In this document: positions 25,201 through 40,200 of the stretch, in pieces
Layout of the letters: the number at the start of each line of letters is the position of its first letter
How positions within the stretch are numbered: position 1 is the first letter of the stretch
Assembly: GCA_018389105.1 (NCBI GenBank)
Contig: JACATO010002131.1
Location: forward strand, 1,299,001 to 1,363,000
Length of the DNA: 64,000 bases
Direction of reading: 5' to 3'
From: Nautilus pompilius
Taxonomy: Eukaryota; Mollusca; Cephalopoda; Nautilida; Nautilidae
Made by a program: the position numbers and the translations under genes
The notes under the pieces: model-generated
What the model was told of the DNA's origin: nothing
Seen by the model: only the letters and a program-made list of their open reading frames with translations
Database searches by the model: none

Positions 25201-28200
25201 CATGCCATGCCAGGGTAGTGATTCTCATTTGTATGTTTCACACTATAAGCTTTCACCCCCCTTTTTTTTAATAAGGTACAAAGCTTGGTCAACTGAATGC
25301 CACTGACCCAGAAAATCAAGAGATCAGATACAAGTGCATAAGCAAAATTTTGAAGTGCAGTGACAATGGAACAGTCTTTTTAAAGTCTGAATTAGATAGA
25401 GAGGTGGGTGTGACACATTGATATATTATCAAACACTAAAAGGTCAACTATTTTACATGATCACTGCATGTATTCTGCCTAATGATTTAGTTGCTGCTAC
25501 TAATAGAAGAGACAGACAATAATTTTTCAAAAATTGTCAGTATATCTTTGCTTTAAAAGACTACCATATAGCAATTTTTAATTTATTATTTTCTTAAGAG
25601 TAATATCTAAGTAATTTGACAAACCAACTTCACTAATATGCTGGTACTGAGAGTTTTGATAAAATCTTCCATAAAACAATTAAAATACTCAGGATAAGCA
25701 TAATAGCTACATTTAATTTTGTTATGGAAAATAAATAGCATAGGATTCAGCCTTGGCTTCTAGTTTTTAATTGATTTTAAAGTAATGAACATTTTTTAGA
25801 TAGATTTTAGATGAGCTTAAAATAAAATTTTCAGATTACTTAATAAACTGAAATTTAACAATTAGAAAAATGAAGAATCAGGTTATTTAAATAGAAAAGG
25901 ATAACTTTTCAGAATTAATTGGGAAAACATAATTTAGAAAATTTAAAGTTTAATAAAGAATTAGGAGTAATTATCAAACTGTAGATGGATAGCAGATGGC
26001 CATATGCATAGGACACCTGGCTGCTGTGGATGAGGGCTCCAGTCTAGTTCTTGTTGGAATCTGATGCAATTTGGCCACTTCTCATGCCATAGTTTCTTTT
26101 AACTATTCTGCATCAGTTCTTCATTGTTGGGCTTCTCTCTGGGTGCACCCCAGTTTCATTCCATAGCCAAACAGAAGTGTTTCTGGTAAGGATTTTTCCA
26201 GGTTCTTTGGTCAAGGTTGTGAAGGCACTCCTTGATTGGTTTGTGCTTTGGCCACCACTCAAAGCACCTTTTAACCACACCCAGTTAAGTTAACTCTGTC
26301 ACCAAGGCTGATGCCCTACTCGTTACCTCGTTACCTCCTTCCCCTCTTTGATGACTGATCAGGGGGTTTAAAAGGATCTGGGTGGATAATAAACAGAACC
26401 ATTAAAAACAAAATCAAGGAAATTTCACTTTTGTTGTGCTAGACCCCAACTTTTGATTTTATGTTAAGATGTGTTGAAATATTAAAACAGCAATTGTCTT
26501 TTTGGAACTTAAGCATTAAAAATATTCAAAGCAATTAAAATTTTATTTTGAATATAATTTAATTCATGACATTTGAAATAAAACCTAATAAAAAGTATTG
26601 CAAATTTTTTTTTTTTTTTTGTAAACATGAAAAAAAAATTTTAAGTGTTAGAAACAAAGCAAATTTTTGGCAAAAATGCCAGGTAAAATAAGTGTTTTTA
26701 CCAATCTATAATCTACAAAGCTTGATATTAGGAAGTATTTCCTTAGTAACTAAAATTATGAGCGAAAAGTTCACAATAGCATCAGTTTAAAAACTGCAGC
26801 AAAACCCGTTTTTGTCCTAAGGGTCTTATATGGCTTTCTACTTTATAACATCTAAACTAAACTAAATATGACAATATACCATATTATTCTAAACTAACTT
26901 AAGTGGTACTATAATCTATGCTTACAGTTTTAACTGGTGTTTCAAATATGAATTTAATACATTCAGAACATAAAATTAGTTTTTCTGATAGAGAAACTAA
27001 ACCACTAATTGGATGTAATGACTACGGATAACAGAGTATGTCTGACAATATATTTTTTACTTTAACATATAATATTTATATTTAGAGTTAAGTAAATTAG
27101 TAGTACATAATGGAAAAAGGGTTTTGTTGTTTATAATTCCCTATTCCACTAACCTACAAAACTTGCCTCTACAAGTTATTTTGAACATAAATTTTTTGCA
27201 TTTATGAGTTTTCTTGAAATAGGTTATTTAATCATATTCAGGTAATTTTTTTTGTTTGTTTGTATGGACACTTTTTCAATTAACTTATCACTATTATATA
27301 CATTACTTTTTTTTTTTTTTCAGGACATTATTTTGCAAAATGAAGCAGATAAGCAGCAGCAGTTATTGGCAACTTTTGAAGCCTATGATACAGTGTCTGG
27401 TCAGTTGAATGAAGACAATATGGTAAGAGGAATTAATTTTTCTTTTTCTTTAAATTTTCTAAATTCTGTTTTGGTATTAAGACATCCATGAATAAGAAAA
27501 TCCACAGAATTTGGAAGTTTCCAGACTTATGATTTGGTTTTTCCCTTGCAATCTTTTGGCATGTCTTTCTCACTAAAGCAGCTTCCCTCTTTGCGAAGAA
27601 CTGTCTGTCCTCAGTATATAGGTGTACAGGGTTATGAGGAGGTTATTACCTGTGTACATGCTTGGGAAGCCTTGAAATTGAAGCCAGTTGATATCCAGTT
27701 CTCACAGAAGCCACCTCATCAGTACGCTCAATGGAAGTCCCTACTAGAATTTTTGCTTATCTAGGAGGGAAAAACCAGAGTTGTCAGAGAAAACCCACAC
27801 CAGTAAAATTTGGAAAATTAGGCCCTCTGCTGTAAGAGGCTGGTGTGCTATACTTTGCTACACAAAAGTTATGAAGGCCCCTTCTCGCCCTAAAATGGTC
27901 ATCTACCCAAAACCATTGACATCCTGCTTTTGTTTCTTTGCATGTTAAGGCATTTAAAATCCAAGTGTTTATCACCATACTATTATTAAAAATTTCCTGA
28001 TATTTAGTCTGATCTGATGTTAATTTATTTTGTACCTGATAACCTCAAGTAGTTATTATATAAGGAAATAAATCTGCTTATAGGTACTTTTCACACGTAG
28101 AATTTTTTAAGTAAAACCAAGCATTTTGTAGTCTAGATAACTAAATAAGTTCTCTCTTGCTCATCCTTTAAAGAGCCACAGATCATTTCAAAAACAAAGA

Positions 28201-31200
28201 GAACCCTCCTTCCCCCAGATCAGTAGGACTTTTGCACTATGACAAAGTTTTGAAATTTGAAGATTATCATGTTTATGCTTTTTACCAATCACATAGCAGA
28301 CCTAAAATTATTTCTTATTGTTTTCTGTGGACTATACATAAAGAAACAAGTTGTAGTTGAAGTGAAAAGTAGTTTAAAGAGCATCAGATTGTTCCTGTTG
28401 CTGAAAAATTTTCTATGCATATGCAAAAGCTTTGTCTACAGCAAAAGTGAACTGCTTGCAATGGTAAACTACAGTATTTTAACAAATGTCTCTAGGCAGC
28501 ACATAGCAACTGATCTCATATCTTTTAGGTTACTATGTAGCTATTGGATTGACTCTTTAACTGTTTATTTGCAAGAAGTTGATGGAAAGGTGTTTGTAAG
28601 CCAATATTCACTGCCTCTGGTAGTAGCATTCTTGGTCATGTGACTACTTGGAGGAGGGGAAAAAAAAGAAATTGGGAATTTACACACTTGATCAATGCAA
28701 GAGAGAATGTTTATTGTGGAACTGTGTGATAGACAAAAATTTATCTTATAAAATGCAAGAATGTGAGATCTTCACTTTAATTATGCTGCTTGGGCAGTTA
28801 TTGGAAGCATCAAAGTATGCCACCAAATAACATTTATTTTGAAGGAATCTTGGAACACTTTTTCTATTCCATACTTAAGTCATTCTCATGGGTATTCAGA
28901 CAATGGGTAGTAGACTAAAAACTTTTTCCACCAAAATGTAGTTCATTACAAACTGTTAAATCCATACAAAAAAAAAATGTATCAGTAATTTAATTTCTTA
29001 CAAATTTTCTTTCAGAATTCTGTACAAGTCGTCATTTTTGTGAGAGATGTCAATGACAATAGTCCAGAATTTGAAAATATTCCGTACAAGATAGATATTC
29101 CTGAAGTAAGTGCATTCAGTGTGAAATGTTTTGAGTTTGGGTTACAATGAAAATGTAGATCTGTAAACTAAAGTATCAAAAAATGTAACTGTAATGGTTC
29201 ATCTCTCTGTGGTCATTTACTGAGTACATACAATAAATACATTTTGAAAGATTAAAGGCCCAATCGAGGTTCTTGTCTAGGTAGACTTTTCTGTATTGGA
29301 CTAAAATTGTAACCTTGGTATATTATTTTGATGAAAGAAAAAAAAAAGACATACATATACTTTGAAAAATATTAAAAATATGTTTGGAATCAGAGATGAT
29401 GATTGTATGCATTTCATTAGTGTTAGAATATTCTCTTGCAGTAAGTAAAATTCTATATATAAATTTTTTTTTACAAAAAATTGATTTAAAACTTTGTTTT
29501 AATTATATAATTTGCATATTTTTTTTACATATTCTAATGCAGCCAGTATAACATTAAAGGCTGGTGGTTATGGTTTCACTGGATCAGCTTTACCGAGTCG
29601 GTGGGCCTAATTGCCTGGGGCTTTTATTGCAGGCTTCCTCACTAGGGGAGCAATCACCAGCATAATCCTTAGCCTCAAATCAGGGATCATAGTACTACCT
29701 TAGATGAACCACACAGGGCTTATGCCCCAACCCCAAAACTGCCCGCAAATTTAGTAACCCACACACTTCCCAACGGAGTTACACTCACTCACCCCAAAAC
29801 ACACTTATATACATGGACCACAACAAAAATATTTTAAAAGGTAATTCTTGGTAATATTACCTGTGTTGACTCCTTGTGAATTGCTAATTTAAGTAATTGT
29901 TCTTTGAAATACTGGCAAACTAAGTGATCGGGCTGCTATAGTGATCCTGATTCCCTTATGGACAATACCTAATCCAGTACCAAGTGCAGGATGAAGGGCG
30001 ATTGTTGGTAGTGCACCCTGATAAGAGTCACATGGCTTCTGCCTAGGAAAGGTAACCACTGTTTTTTATACTATACCTGGAGATAATAACCACAGGGCCT
30101 TTTGTTAGTGACACACTGCAATACTTAATTAATCTTGGATGTCATAGAGCCTGTATTGTGGTTGAGCTTTATTTTGAAGATTGCTTAGGAATTAGGTGTT
30201 AAAACTGTAGCAGGCTGACCAGGACAGTTTATTTTCAGATAAGTGCCTAGACATAGATATTTTAAAGGTAAAGAAATGTCTTCAGAAATCTTTCTATGGA
30301 ATTATTTTGTGATTCAGAAAGATTCCATCAAAACTAAATGCAAGCTTAGCAATCGAGAAATCTTTTGAGGTGAAAACACTATTAATATGTTAATTCATTT
30401 AAAGGTGAAACATGCCACTGAATACAATGCAGAAATGATTCAGTAGAAAAAAAACTTTGCTGCTGCTTCAAAAAGGGAACTTGAAGAGGCCAGACCATGC
30501 TAGGCTGTAGTAAAGAAATGACTATGGAGAAATACTCACGATAAGAAAAAGTTGTAGGACATCAGAGATTGTTGAGTCACAGCCATACACTAAAGAAAAT
30601 GGGAGATGGCAGCTGCTGACTTAATTTTTCTGTCAATCAGTAATAACAGATTTGTACAACAGTTTTTAGAAAACTCAAAAAAACTACAAGAGGAAATGAC
30701 AAGTATGACATTGATGACAAACCAAACATTTGGACAGCTGTTACTGCTAAAACACATTTTTAAAATATGATTGACTAATGGCTAACACCTGATTTTTAAA
30801 GGCATTGAGCCATCCTGAATGTGGTTTAATTTCAAAAATCACAGCCAACCATAATACTGTGTAAATTTTGGCTGTTTTGAAGGAAGTTTAAATACTATTG
30901 GATAATGTCTCTTTAGTGTCAAGATTGCTAACATGGTTACTGGATTTCTCAAAAGTCACTCTCTTTTTTTATCCATACTCTACAACTACACATTAATGAT
31001 ACCATATTTAACCAACAAGCAGTAAAGGATATCTTTTGTGTTAATTGAGAGTTAGTCGGCCATTTCCACTATTCTTCAACTGCCTCATAAAAGCTGAGTG
31101 ATTTTCAGGAACAACTAAATGTCTCCAAACAGGCTTTTCTCTGGGATGTAGCCACTCATTACATTGGATCAGTTCATTTTACATACTCGAATGCAGTATT

Positions 31201-34200
31201 GACCAAAACATTTAATCATGTCATATGCATTAGACCATAATATTCCAAATCTAACTACATATCAATGGAGCCTAGCTGAAAACTTTGCTTTTTAAAGTCC
31301 TTTTGAAGAGATTACAAACATTGCGAATCTAGAATGGAAAAAAAAAAAAACTGCTCATAATTCTTTCAATTTTAGCTATAAAACTCTTAGACAAAGCTAC
31401 TAATAATACCACCGTTGAAGAAATCTTGACAACTGCAGACAGTTAAAAGCAACTGTGCCAGGGCATTTGAATAATAATTTGGCAAATATAAAATCCTTTA
31501 TTTCCACATGCTCAGATTCCCCTCCTCCAAAACACTTCAACAGGTATTCCAAAGCAATGAAAATAATATGGATAGAAGATAGAATAAGGTTTTTGGTTGT
31601 CAGAAGAAATTGAAAAAATGGAATATGAAGAGATTAGGCAAAGTCCAAAAAGAAATGCATTCACAGATTTGATGCAAGTCTTGATGATCCAGATATGCCA
31701 TGAACTTCAGCTGCTGCTGTGTTCACGTGCGCCTTAAGCTTCCATAGACATTGAATGGCTTTTTAGCACTGTTGTTGGACATTTTGACTTTAAATACTAA
31801 ATTATACTTTTGACAAGACTTTCATAATTGTTTTCAGTTCTGAATCTTTGTAGACCAGCACATTACATTTTATGTTTTGGCCTTCACCTAGTTATATGCA
31901 AGGGTGTTGGTCCTGAGTCGAAGTGTAGGTGCAGTTACTCCCCACTTAATCTGTGCTACATTGTTATGTATATAGGCTTTACCTGAGGGTTACTGAATGA
32001 ATGTTTATGGACTTCATTGTCATCCCCACTTCTCCAACTTCAAGCTGGATCAGTGTCCCTGGTTATATTTATCTGGATAAATTTATTTGTTGATAAAACT
32101 TGATGTAATATTGAAAACAAAAACAATTAATCTGGACAGTCCTAATGCCCTATGTGCTAACATTGTCATTGCAAGTTTGAAGAAGAATGATGACTGCCTT
32201 TAATCTTTTTTTTGGCTTCAAAAATTGTTTGCAGTTTTATTCATCAAATTTTTAAAATGTGTTTTCCCAGAATACACCTGTTGGCACAACAGTATTTGAA
32301 AAGGTTTCCATACAGGATCGTGATTCTGGTGATAATGCTGAAGTGGATTTGACTTGTTACAAAGCAGATGCAGAGGTTTGTAAATAATAATAATAAATAA
32401 TATTTTGTATATTTTATGATGCATGGAGTCACAGCTTGGAAAAATTATATAATACAAATTGCACTGGTACATTTGAAACATTTGTTTATGTCCAAGACAT
32501 GAATATTTTAAATAATAAGATGTATATGAATTATTATTGGAATTTAAACTTTTAGCAAAAAAGAAAAAAAATCAAATTCTTATTTTTGCCATGTAACATA
32601 TTTTTTTAGATTAGAGCTCAGTTTTGGCTTTTGGTTGTTTTTTAAAATTATATGGCATTTAATGCAATATTAAGTAGTTGGACATTGACTAAGAAAAAGA
32701 AAATCAAAACAATGGATTTTGTATTTTTGTGCTTATCATGGATCTCAAACTAATCTAACATAAACTACATCAGTCAGACAACTTTTACTGAACTTGTTTT
32801 TTTATTGTTGTTTTAAAATTTTAATTTGATTTTTCTTCATCTTCAGGCAAATATTTCTTGTGAACATTTTTCCATTAATGCAGTGCATTTGGCTAGTGGA
32901 AAATATTCTGGCAAAGTTGTACTTAAGAAAACTGTAGATTATGAATCAAGAAACTCCTACAAAATGACCCTAAAAGCAGTGGTAAGTTTTTGTTAAATCT
33001 GTTTTTATATTTGAAATCTAAGTCACAGAAAAAGTAAAGGCTTTTTTGGCTAAAAAAACTCCACATTATTTGGGACCACAAAACAACCATATGGATAATT
33101 GGATATTTAGACTAGAAATAAAAGAATTGTGAATGTTGGAATTTTAGACTTTAATTTAAAAACAAACAAACAAAACTTGTACTGTGAATAATAAGGTAGT
33201 CTGTCTATTTTTTCCTTTCTATATTAATTAACATGCTATTAGTATAATTGTACCCAGCAAATGTTGACTGTCTAGATAGTGAAATAAAACTACAAATGTC
33301 ATGATGACCAGGTGAGTAACCTTGGCCCTTATTTAATACTACCATGGTAATCTGGTGTAAAAGGAAAGCAGGGTATCATCTACTTCTAGCATTAAGCAAC
33401 CCTGAGAAGAATCTGTTTTTTTGGAATGCTGAATGCTAGTACAAGGATAAATCTATGTTGCCCAGCATTACAGCAGTAACATTGTACCATCTGTATCCTA
33501 TGGCAGTTCCTGCTTCATCACCATCACTTTTTATGATAACATTGGACTCTGAATAAAGACAGTTCACATTTATAAATTGATATCTTTAATATAAATACTA
33601 AATTTCAGTTAAGTGGTTTGGCTTACACTGTAGTTTTGTTTTAATTTTTGTGTAATTCTTTTGCAAATATCAACAGTGAAAAATATTTATTATCATGATA
33701 TAAAAGGTTTTGTTTCCAGAAATTTAGCAAAATGAATTTAGGAGAATTATCTTATTACACTGTTTTTAAAAATGTATAGTGTACTTAATGATAACTACTT
33801 TCATTCACAGGACAGGGGAGTTGAGAAGCGACTAACAGCATCGGTGAACATTCTTATTGACATTATAGATCAGCAGGACACTGGACCAATTTTCTCGAAT
33901 TCTCCTTACACCTTTTATTTGGATGAGAATGCTAAAGTGGTTAGTACTTATGTGAGGTGTTACACAAAAACTGAAATAAATAGATGACAGAGTTAATTAA
34001 TTGTACAATATTTGAGCCATTGTTTTGTTTTAGTTTACATTTAAAGTTGCTGGGTAATTTGTTAATATAGTGTCACTTGTTTCCTCTTACAGATCTGTCA
34101 AAAAATTAGTTTGATACATTATAAATGTTTCATTTGTTATACTATTGAATGGCAATATTTGATCATCTTTTCCAATTCTCTGCACTGGTCTTTAAAATGT

Positions 34201-37200
34201 GTGCTTTGGGAAGGGATTTTTTAGTGGTAAGAATGTTAGAATGTAGTAGAATAATTACCCTCATTGAAGATCAGTATGTGATGAAGAAAAGCATTGATTT
34301 TTCATTAGAAATGTTTCTCTCAATAGTAAACTACAGTATTCTCTAGCAATGATTGGCTTGAATCCCTATCTCAGAATGATGTATTTTTGTACTAGACAAG
34401 GAGTAATGAAAGGCCTGATTTCCATTGAGGCATATTGTAAATTTGTCCAAAAAGAAAATTATTACAAAAGGTGTATGTATATTTAGGAGAAGCACTTCAT
34501 TAAATGACTAATAATGCATACTTACCAACTACTCTCTTTTATGTACATTTAGCATATTTTTCAACCTTCTGCTTGTTTTTTCTGTATAGTATTACTTTTC
34601 TCTGTATTTTAGTGTTTTAAAAAAAAAGTTTTGATGTCATTTTCTTCTTTTCCTTACACTAGTCAGAATGGCATCATCTTAATTTTATTAAGTAAAACCT
34701 ACTAGCCAATGAAAATCAATAATACATAACAACTAGAATACCATAGAACAGATTGAGGCTAGTTGTTGCAGCACCGTTAATTCATAATTAATTATATAGA
34801 TAAGCTATAACTGATTTCATATAAAATAAGTAAAAACAATAAGGTCAAATATATACTGTCAATTATAGCTCATCTATATATTTAATTAGAAATTACTGGT
34901 GCTGTAAAACTTCATGCTGTAACCTAGTCCAGGCCACCTCTATAACCACATGTATAATACTGCATACAGCATCACTCGAGATCAAGAAATTTTTGAGAAT
35001 GAATAAAAAGAAAAAAAGCTTGAGCGTATTTCTAACTATTTTGATAAAGTTTAAAGAACTTATTTGCAATTTTTCCACTGGAGGAGATTAAATGTTTTGA
35101 ATTTAGATTATTCTAAGCAGTTATTCTGTGTAATTTAAAAACTTAAATTAATTTTAAAAAAAGCAGGTTGCTAGTGTTTTACACAATTTAAAAATGCTTC
35201 ATTTTTCATTTTTTTTTATTTAATGAGAATTAATGCATTCTGATGTAATATTTTTTTTATTATTCCAGAATTTTTGTATAATGCAGGAAATGTTATACTT
35301 TAGCAAAGCGCAATTTTTGGAGACATTCCCTTCTTCTGCAACATTCTTTGATCATTTATTTTTATTTCTCCAAGATAAGCGCCTTTTATACATCTACAAT
35401 TTTAAGGGAAAAAAAAAATCTATCAGATGCATAGATGAACTGATCTAAGATAATGGCAAATGAAAATATATTTCTGAATGCCAGAAAACAAACTGGTAAA
35501 ACTACATCCAAATTACTTCTTCAATAATGACAAAACAGTGAGCAATGGCATTGTTGTCTTATTTTAACATTTTACCACTATTTTTGCAACAGGAATATAA
35601 AAAAATTGTTTTGTAATATGAATGTTTTGATGATTGTTTGCATGTAAAACAAATAGTGTATTAGACTCTTATGCATTGGAAAATTAGCATAAAATGCATC
35701 AGGAAATAGACTACTTCATCTGCACAAGCTACCTCATAATTTTGAATAAGCTAGCTGCTTTTTTAAAAATTATTGGCTTGTGAAAGTTTATTTGTAACAT
35801 CTTTGATGTCAGTATTACTTGAATGCATATGAAATGAAATTTGTCATGAACTTTTTTGCTTTTTTTTCTTTGCAGGATATTGCCCAAAACCTTTAAAACA
35901 AGCTTTTAATGTGCATTCTATGCTAAAGAATATCTTTACTTTAGAAAATAAAAGTTTTTCAACATGAGAAAAAACTATACAAGTATAATCAATATAAAGG
36001 AATGGATAAAAGAAATGCATTTCTTTTAAAGTCATTGGCAGAAGGGTATTCATTCATAATTAGTCTATTTATGAAGTGTCTCACAGTCCCAGCTGGGCTC
36101 TTCATTTAATCAGCTAAATAACATATTTTTTTGCAATTGACAGGGCACAACAGTTGGCTGTTTAGAAGCTCATGATGGTGATAAAGATCAGCAAAATCCA
36201 GTGAGGATTTCCATTACTTCAGGTAAAATGAATTTAAATTTATTGTTATTCATATACATTTGGCACATGATACTTGGCCTTGATTTCTTTGGCAGTTATC
36301 TATTCTGGGAATCCCCATATCATACAGAATATATATATGTCAAATGAAGCAATCTGAGTTAGTTCTTAAATGTGTTAATTTTCAGACTAGACCAAAACAG
36401 TTCCATATGTCTATCATCACATTACTAAAACACTTTATGGGCAGTGATCCTTAAATGAAAAGTTTTATGTTTTGGCTGATTATTATTCTGTTTCAAAAAC
36501 TTGACTTTACAACATCTAGTTATGTTGTTTATGATATAATCTTGTAATAATCAGAAATAGTTTGAATGTTATTGAACATCCTTGACAATAGAATCATTTG
36601 ATGTTAATCTGTCTGAATGATGTAACAACACATGACACCAGGGTTACAGCAGCTAAGGACCTGATATGGTAGCCACCTGCTATGGCACATGTATGAAGTC
36701 TAGTGCACATATTCTGGCAGCAGAGATGCAGCTGCACTTCTTACAGCTGTTGATGAGTGCATGACATGATGTACACTGGAGAAGTGGGTGGACAGTGGCA
36801 TAGTGGTTAGACTACTGTTTTGCCAATGCTGAAGGCTTGAATTCTAATCCCATTTGGGGTTGGCTTGGTTTGATGTACCTCATTGGCTCTTCACTCTTCA
36901 TCAGCCAGTTGTGTGGTTCCACTGACTATCTGGTTTCCTTGCATATCTAAAAATGAAGATTTCTGGTAGGGATTTTTCCTGCTGAAGTTAGTGTTGAGCA
37001 CCTCCTGGTGCATGATGGGTAATATGCTAGTAGATAACTGCAGCACCGTGCTCCCTCACTAGGTTTGTCTCCAATGTAAAGTTTATCTCCATTGTTGAGA
37101 CTGGCGTACAACACAAAAACAATACTGTTAAAGGCAGTGTTCCAAAACATGCTCACTAGGGTTGTGATAAAAAAAATCTGGATGGCCACTCAAGCTCATT

Positions 37201-40200
37201 GGAGTTCTTTATCTTAAAGAAACTTGGGGTCAGCCTTGCTGTGTAAAGGCTGGCAGTTATCCTACTGGAGCATTGGGTGTAGTTTATGTTGCTGCCATTG
37301 GGCTTTTTTTTTTTTCTGGTTCAGAACCGTTAACCAAATATGAAAATTACAGCCCCATGCCATGCTGCTGCCAGATCAGCTGTGCTATCTGATGTGGAGT
37401 TTGGGGAAGGGTTGAATTCTGTGACTTGTTTTAACGATTATTTCAAATCTGCAACATTGACTGTATATCTGTGTGTTTTGTTCATGTATATAACGTGCAT
37501 TCAGTCTAGATTGATACATTCGTTGTGCAGCCTTTTTACATCTTATGTTTGATTTCTGCTGTCTGTAATGGTAATCTAATGGACTGGTATATCTTGAATT
37601 CCTAAAGTCATCGAGACATTCTGAATCACCATTAATTAATAGTTCTTTAGATGATTTAGATGCTGTCTCCTGTAGCTTTGTGATGTAATATTCTGGTCCA
37701 TATCCACCAAGTTGTAAATTATCTTTAGAAAAATTCTCCTTTACCCCTCGTGGCACATTGATACTATAAATCAGCATTCATTTTGTATAAATTCATTCAG
37801 TTTTTACTTGAAAAGGGTCTACAGCTGATCCTTGGAAACAAATCCTTACACTGCACAAAATGAAAAGTGACAAACAAAGATGTTCTCTGCATATCTGATC
37901 ACATCTTTATTGAACTTTTATAAAATTCTGTTAATATGTGACAGCAAATATATAATCTCATCAGCAGCATATATTTATTAAAAGTCATTTTATTATTTTA
38001 TTTTTTAAAGTTTTTTTGGTGTTTGAGTATATTGTAGATGTTTTCATAAGATTTCCATGCTCCCATCTTTCTAATATGGAAAACTAAGAAGTTTGAGTTT
38101 GCATCAATTACAGTAGATTCAGTTTGATAAAAATGGTGGATGGATATTTAATTGTTTTTTTTCTTGGCCAGTGGAATCTCAATTCCTCTTCAGGTTAATA
38201 AAAGAGAGCACATCATGACTTTAATTACTTGATTAGCAAGACTTTTAGTACCTCGTGAGAAAGATTTTGAAGATAACCTTTTACCAAAAATGTTACTAAG
38301 GAATAAAAATCAGCCTTAGTTTTAATGTTAAAATGTAACTTTCCCAAGAGGAATCATTTTAGTGAAAGTGAAACCTTTTTTAAAAAAATATTTTTGAAAG
38401 ATTTATTAATTATTAACTTTTAGATTTGATAATTTAAGTTATGTTTAGTGAAAATAGTTACTGAAAGTTCTAAAAAATTACAAGTTCTGTACATGTTCTT
38501 GACATTTTCTTTTTTTGTAACTAGCTGTCCATGATATTAAAATTAACAAGTATCTACTCTATTATTATTGCAGATCCTAAGAATTCTTTTCGACTTGGAG
38601 CATCATCACTAACCTCAGGTAATAGTAACTGTTTTACTCCTGTCATCACAAAAGTACAGATTGATAGAGAAAAAGATCCAGGCCCATATGTCATGCACGT
38701 CAAAGTAAGTATATAGTCACTAAGTTGTCCACCAACATTTATTCTGTATTTTTGAAACTTTTGTTGTGCTTTTAATGCATTTATTGATTGTTTTTGAAAG
38801 GAGAGTTTTGTTGCTATTTTCTATAGCAAAATCTTGAATTCTCATTCTACTTTGCAAGAGACAATACATTGACATAATAAAATGAAATCATCTTAACTTA
38901 ATGAGTTAAATTATTTTCTCCCTCTCTGCATTACAGTTATAATGTTAAAACTGAATTAATTAGCCATGTTATTTCTGCAAGTCCTATTTTTTTCTACATA
39001 AACTTCATCATGTTCAATGCATTTTCTCTTTAGCTTTTAACAAGGGCATTGAAGCCTGTAGGCTAAAACTGATGATTGTGTCATCATCCAGTCCAGAACA
39101 GCATGTTTCATGACTTTGCCACTTTCAAAGTGATGACACCATTGAAAAGATTCCTTCATACTACCAAAGAGGTGGTAGTCAAGGGTACTAGGTTGGCAGG
39201 ACTATATGGTGGATAAGGAATTGTTTGTTTCCCATTCGATCTGGATGGTTTCCATTGTTGCATGCGCGGCATAAAATCTCACCTTGCATGCTAAGCATTT
39301 TTCTGATATTTGTTTTATTTCTGAATTAAGGGTAGCCATTTTTTTTTTTTTATCTCTACACTGTGTGTACTAGTCAGAAAACCTGACTATTAGGCTTCTT
39401 TCATTGTTTTGTTTGGCCATGCTTTTCTCAATGGATGATTTTACAGCTGATTCCATTACATGTGTTGTCTACAAGACCAAGCATAATCGGTTATGGCAAA
39501 TTTCTCTAATTGTCCAAGTAATATTGCTCTTCTGCAAACTTTAACTCTGGTTTTGGTGGGTCTTTCTGTTTCTCCATTGTATTGTTTCCACAACCACATC
39601 GAGCTTTTTTCTGGCATCAGTTCTTTCTTGGAAGTTGACCTGGTTATACATTTATGCATCATGTCAAACTTGAATAGATCATTCTCATGTTGCACTCTTT
39701 ACATAGACGGTCAAAGCAATGTACCCTTGATGTATAATATGATGATGATGGAATTGTATTCTGTTTTTCTTTGGTCGTAAATTTGGTTCATGAATTTTAT
39801 AGTATATGATGCTGCTTATCCATTTTGCTGTAATGTGGATATCAGTTGTTTCTGCTTTGTATGTAACTTTGATGGTTCACAATGTTACCAACCCTAGACA
39901 TGTAACATTTGATGATTTCTGCTTTCACTCATTGATGATGGTTGGACTTGAAATGCAGATGCTATCATCCAATTTGTGTTTCCTTTCTTCAAACACTTGT
40001 AATTAGTTCATTGTCTATTGTTTTGCATTGACCATCCAACTGTGCTGTGCTTGTATGATATAACGCCTTTTTTTGCAAGCATTTGAAGAACCTGTGCACT
40101 CTGTATTTTCCTTCCTTCCTCTTCTCCAAACCATTACTAGCCTGCAATTTGATTTCATTAGCTCTGAGACTACAGACTTCAACTTATTCAGCCCCGGTTT

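Noticed and set aside
28257..28830. Two consecutive plus-strand ORFs of 128 and 60 codons in intron 4
   Set aside because: Hydrophobic, low-complexity translation typical of AT-rich introns, with no recognised domain and no shared frame with the cadherin.
29592..29612. 'accgagtcggt' resembles the 3' hairpin of a Cas9 tracrRNA
   Set aside because: Only a short palindrome matches. There is no repeat array or cas gene and the context is an animal intron, so it is coincidence.
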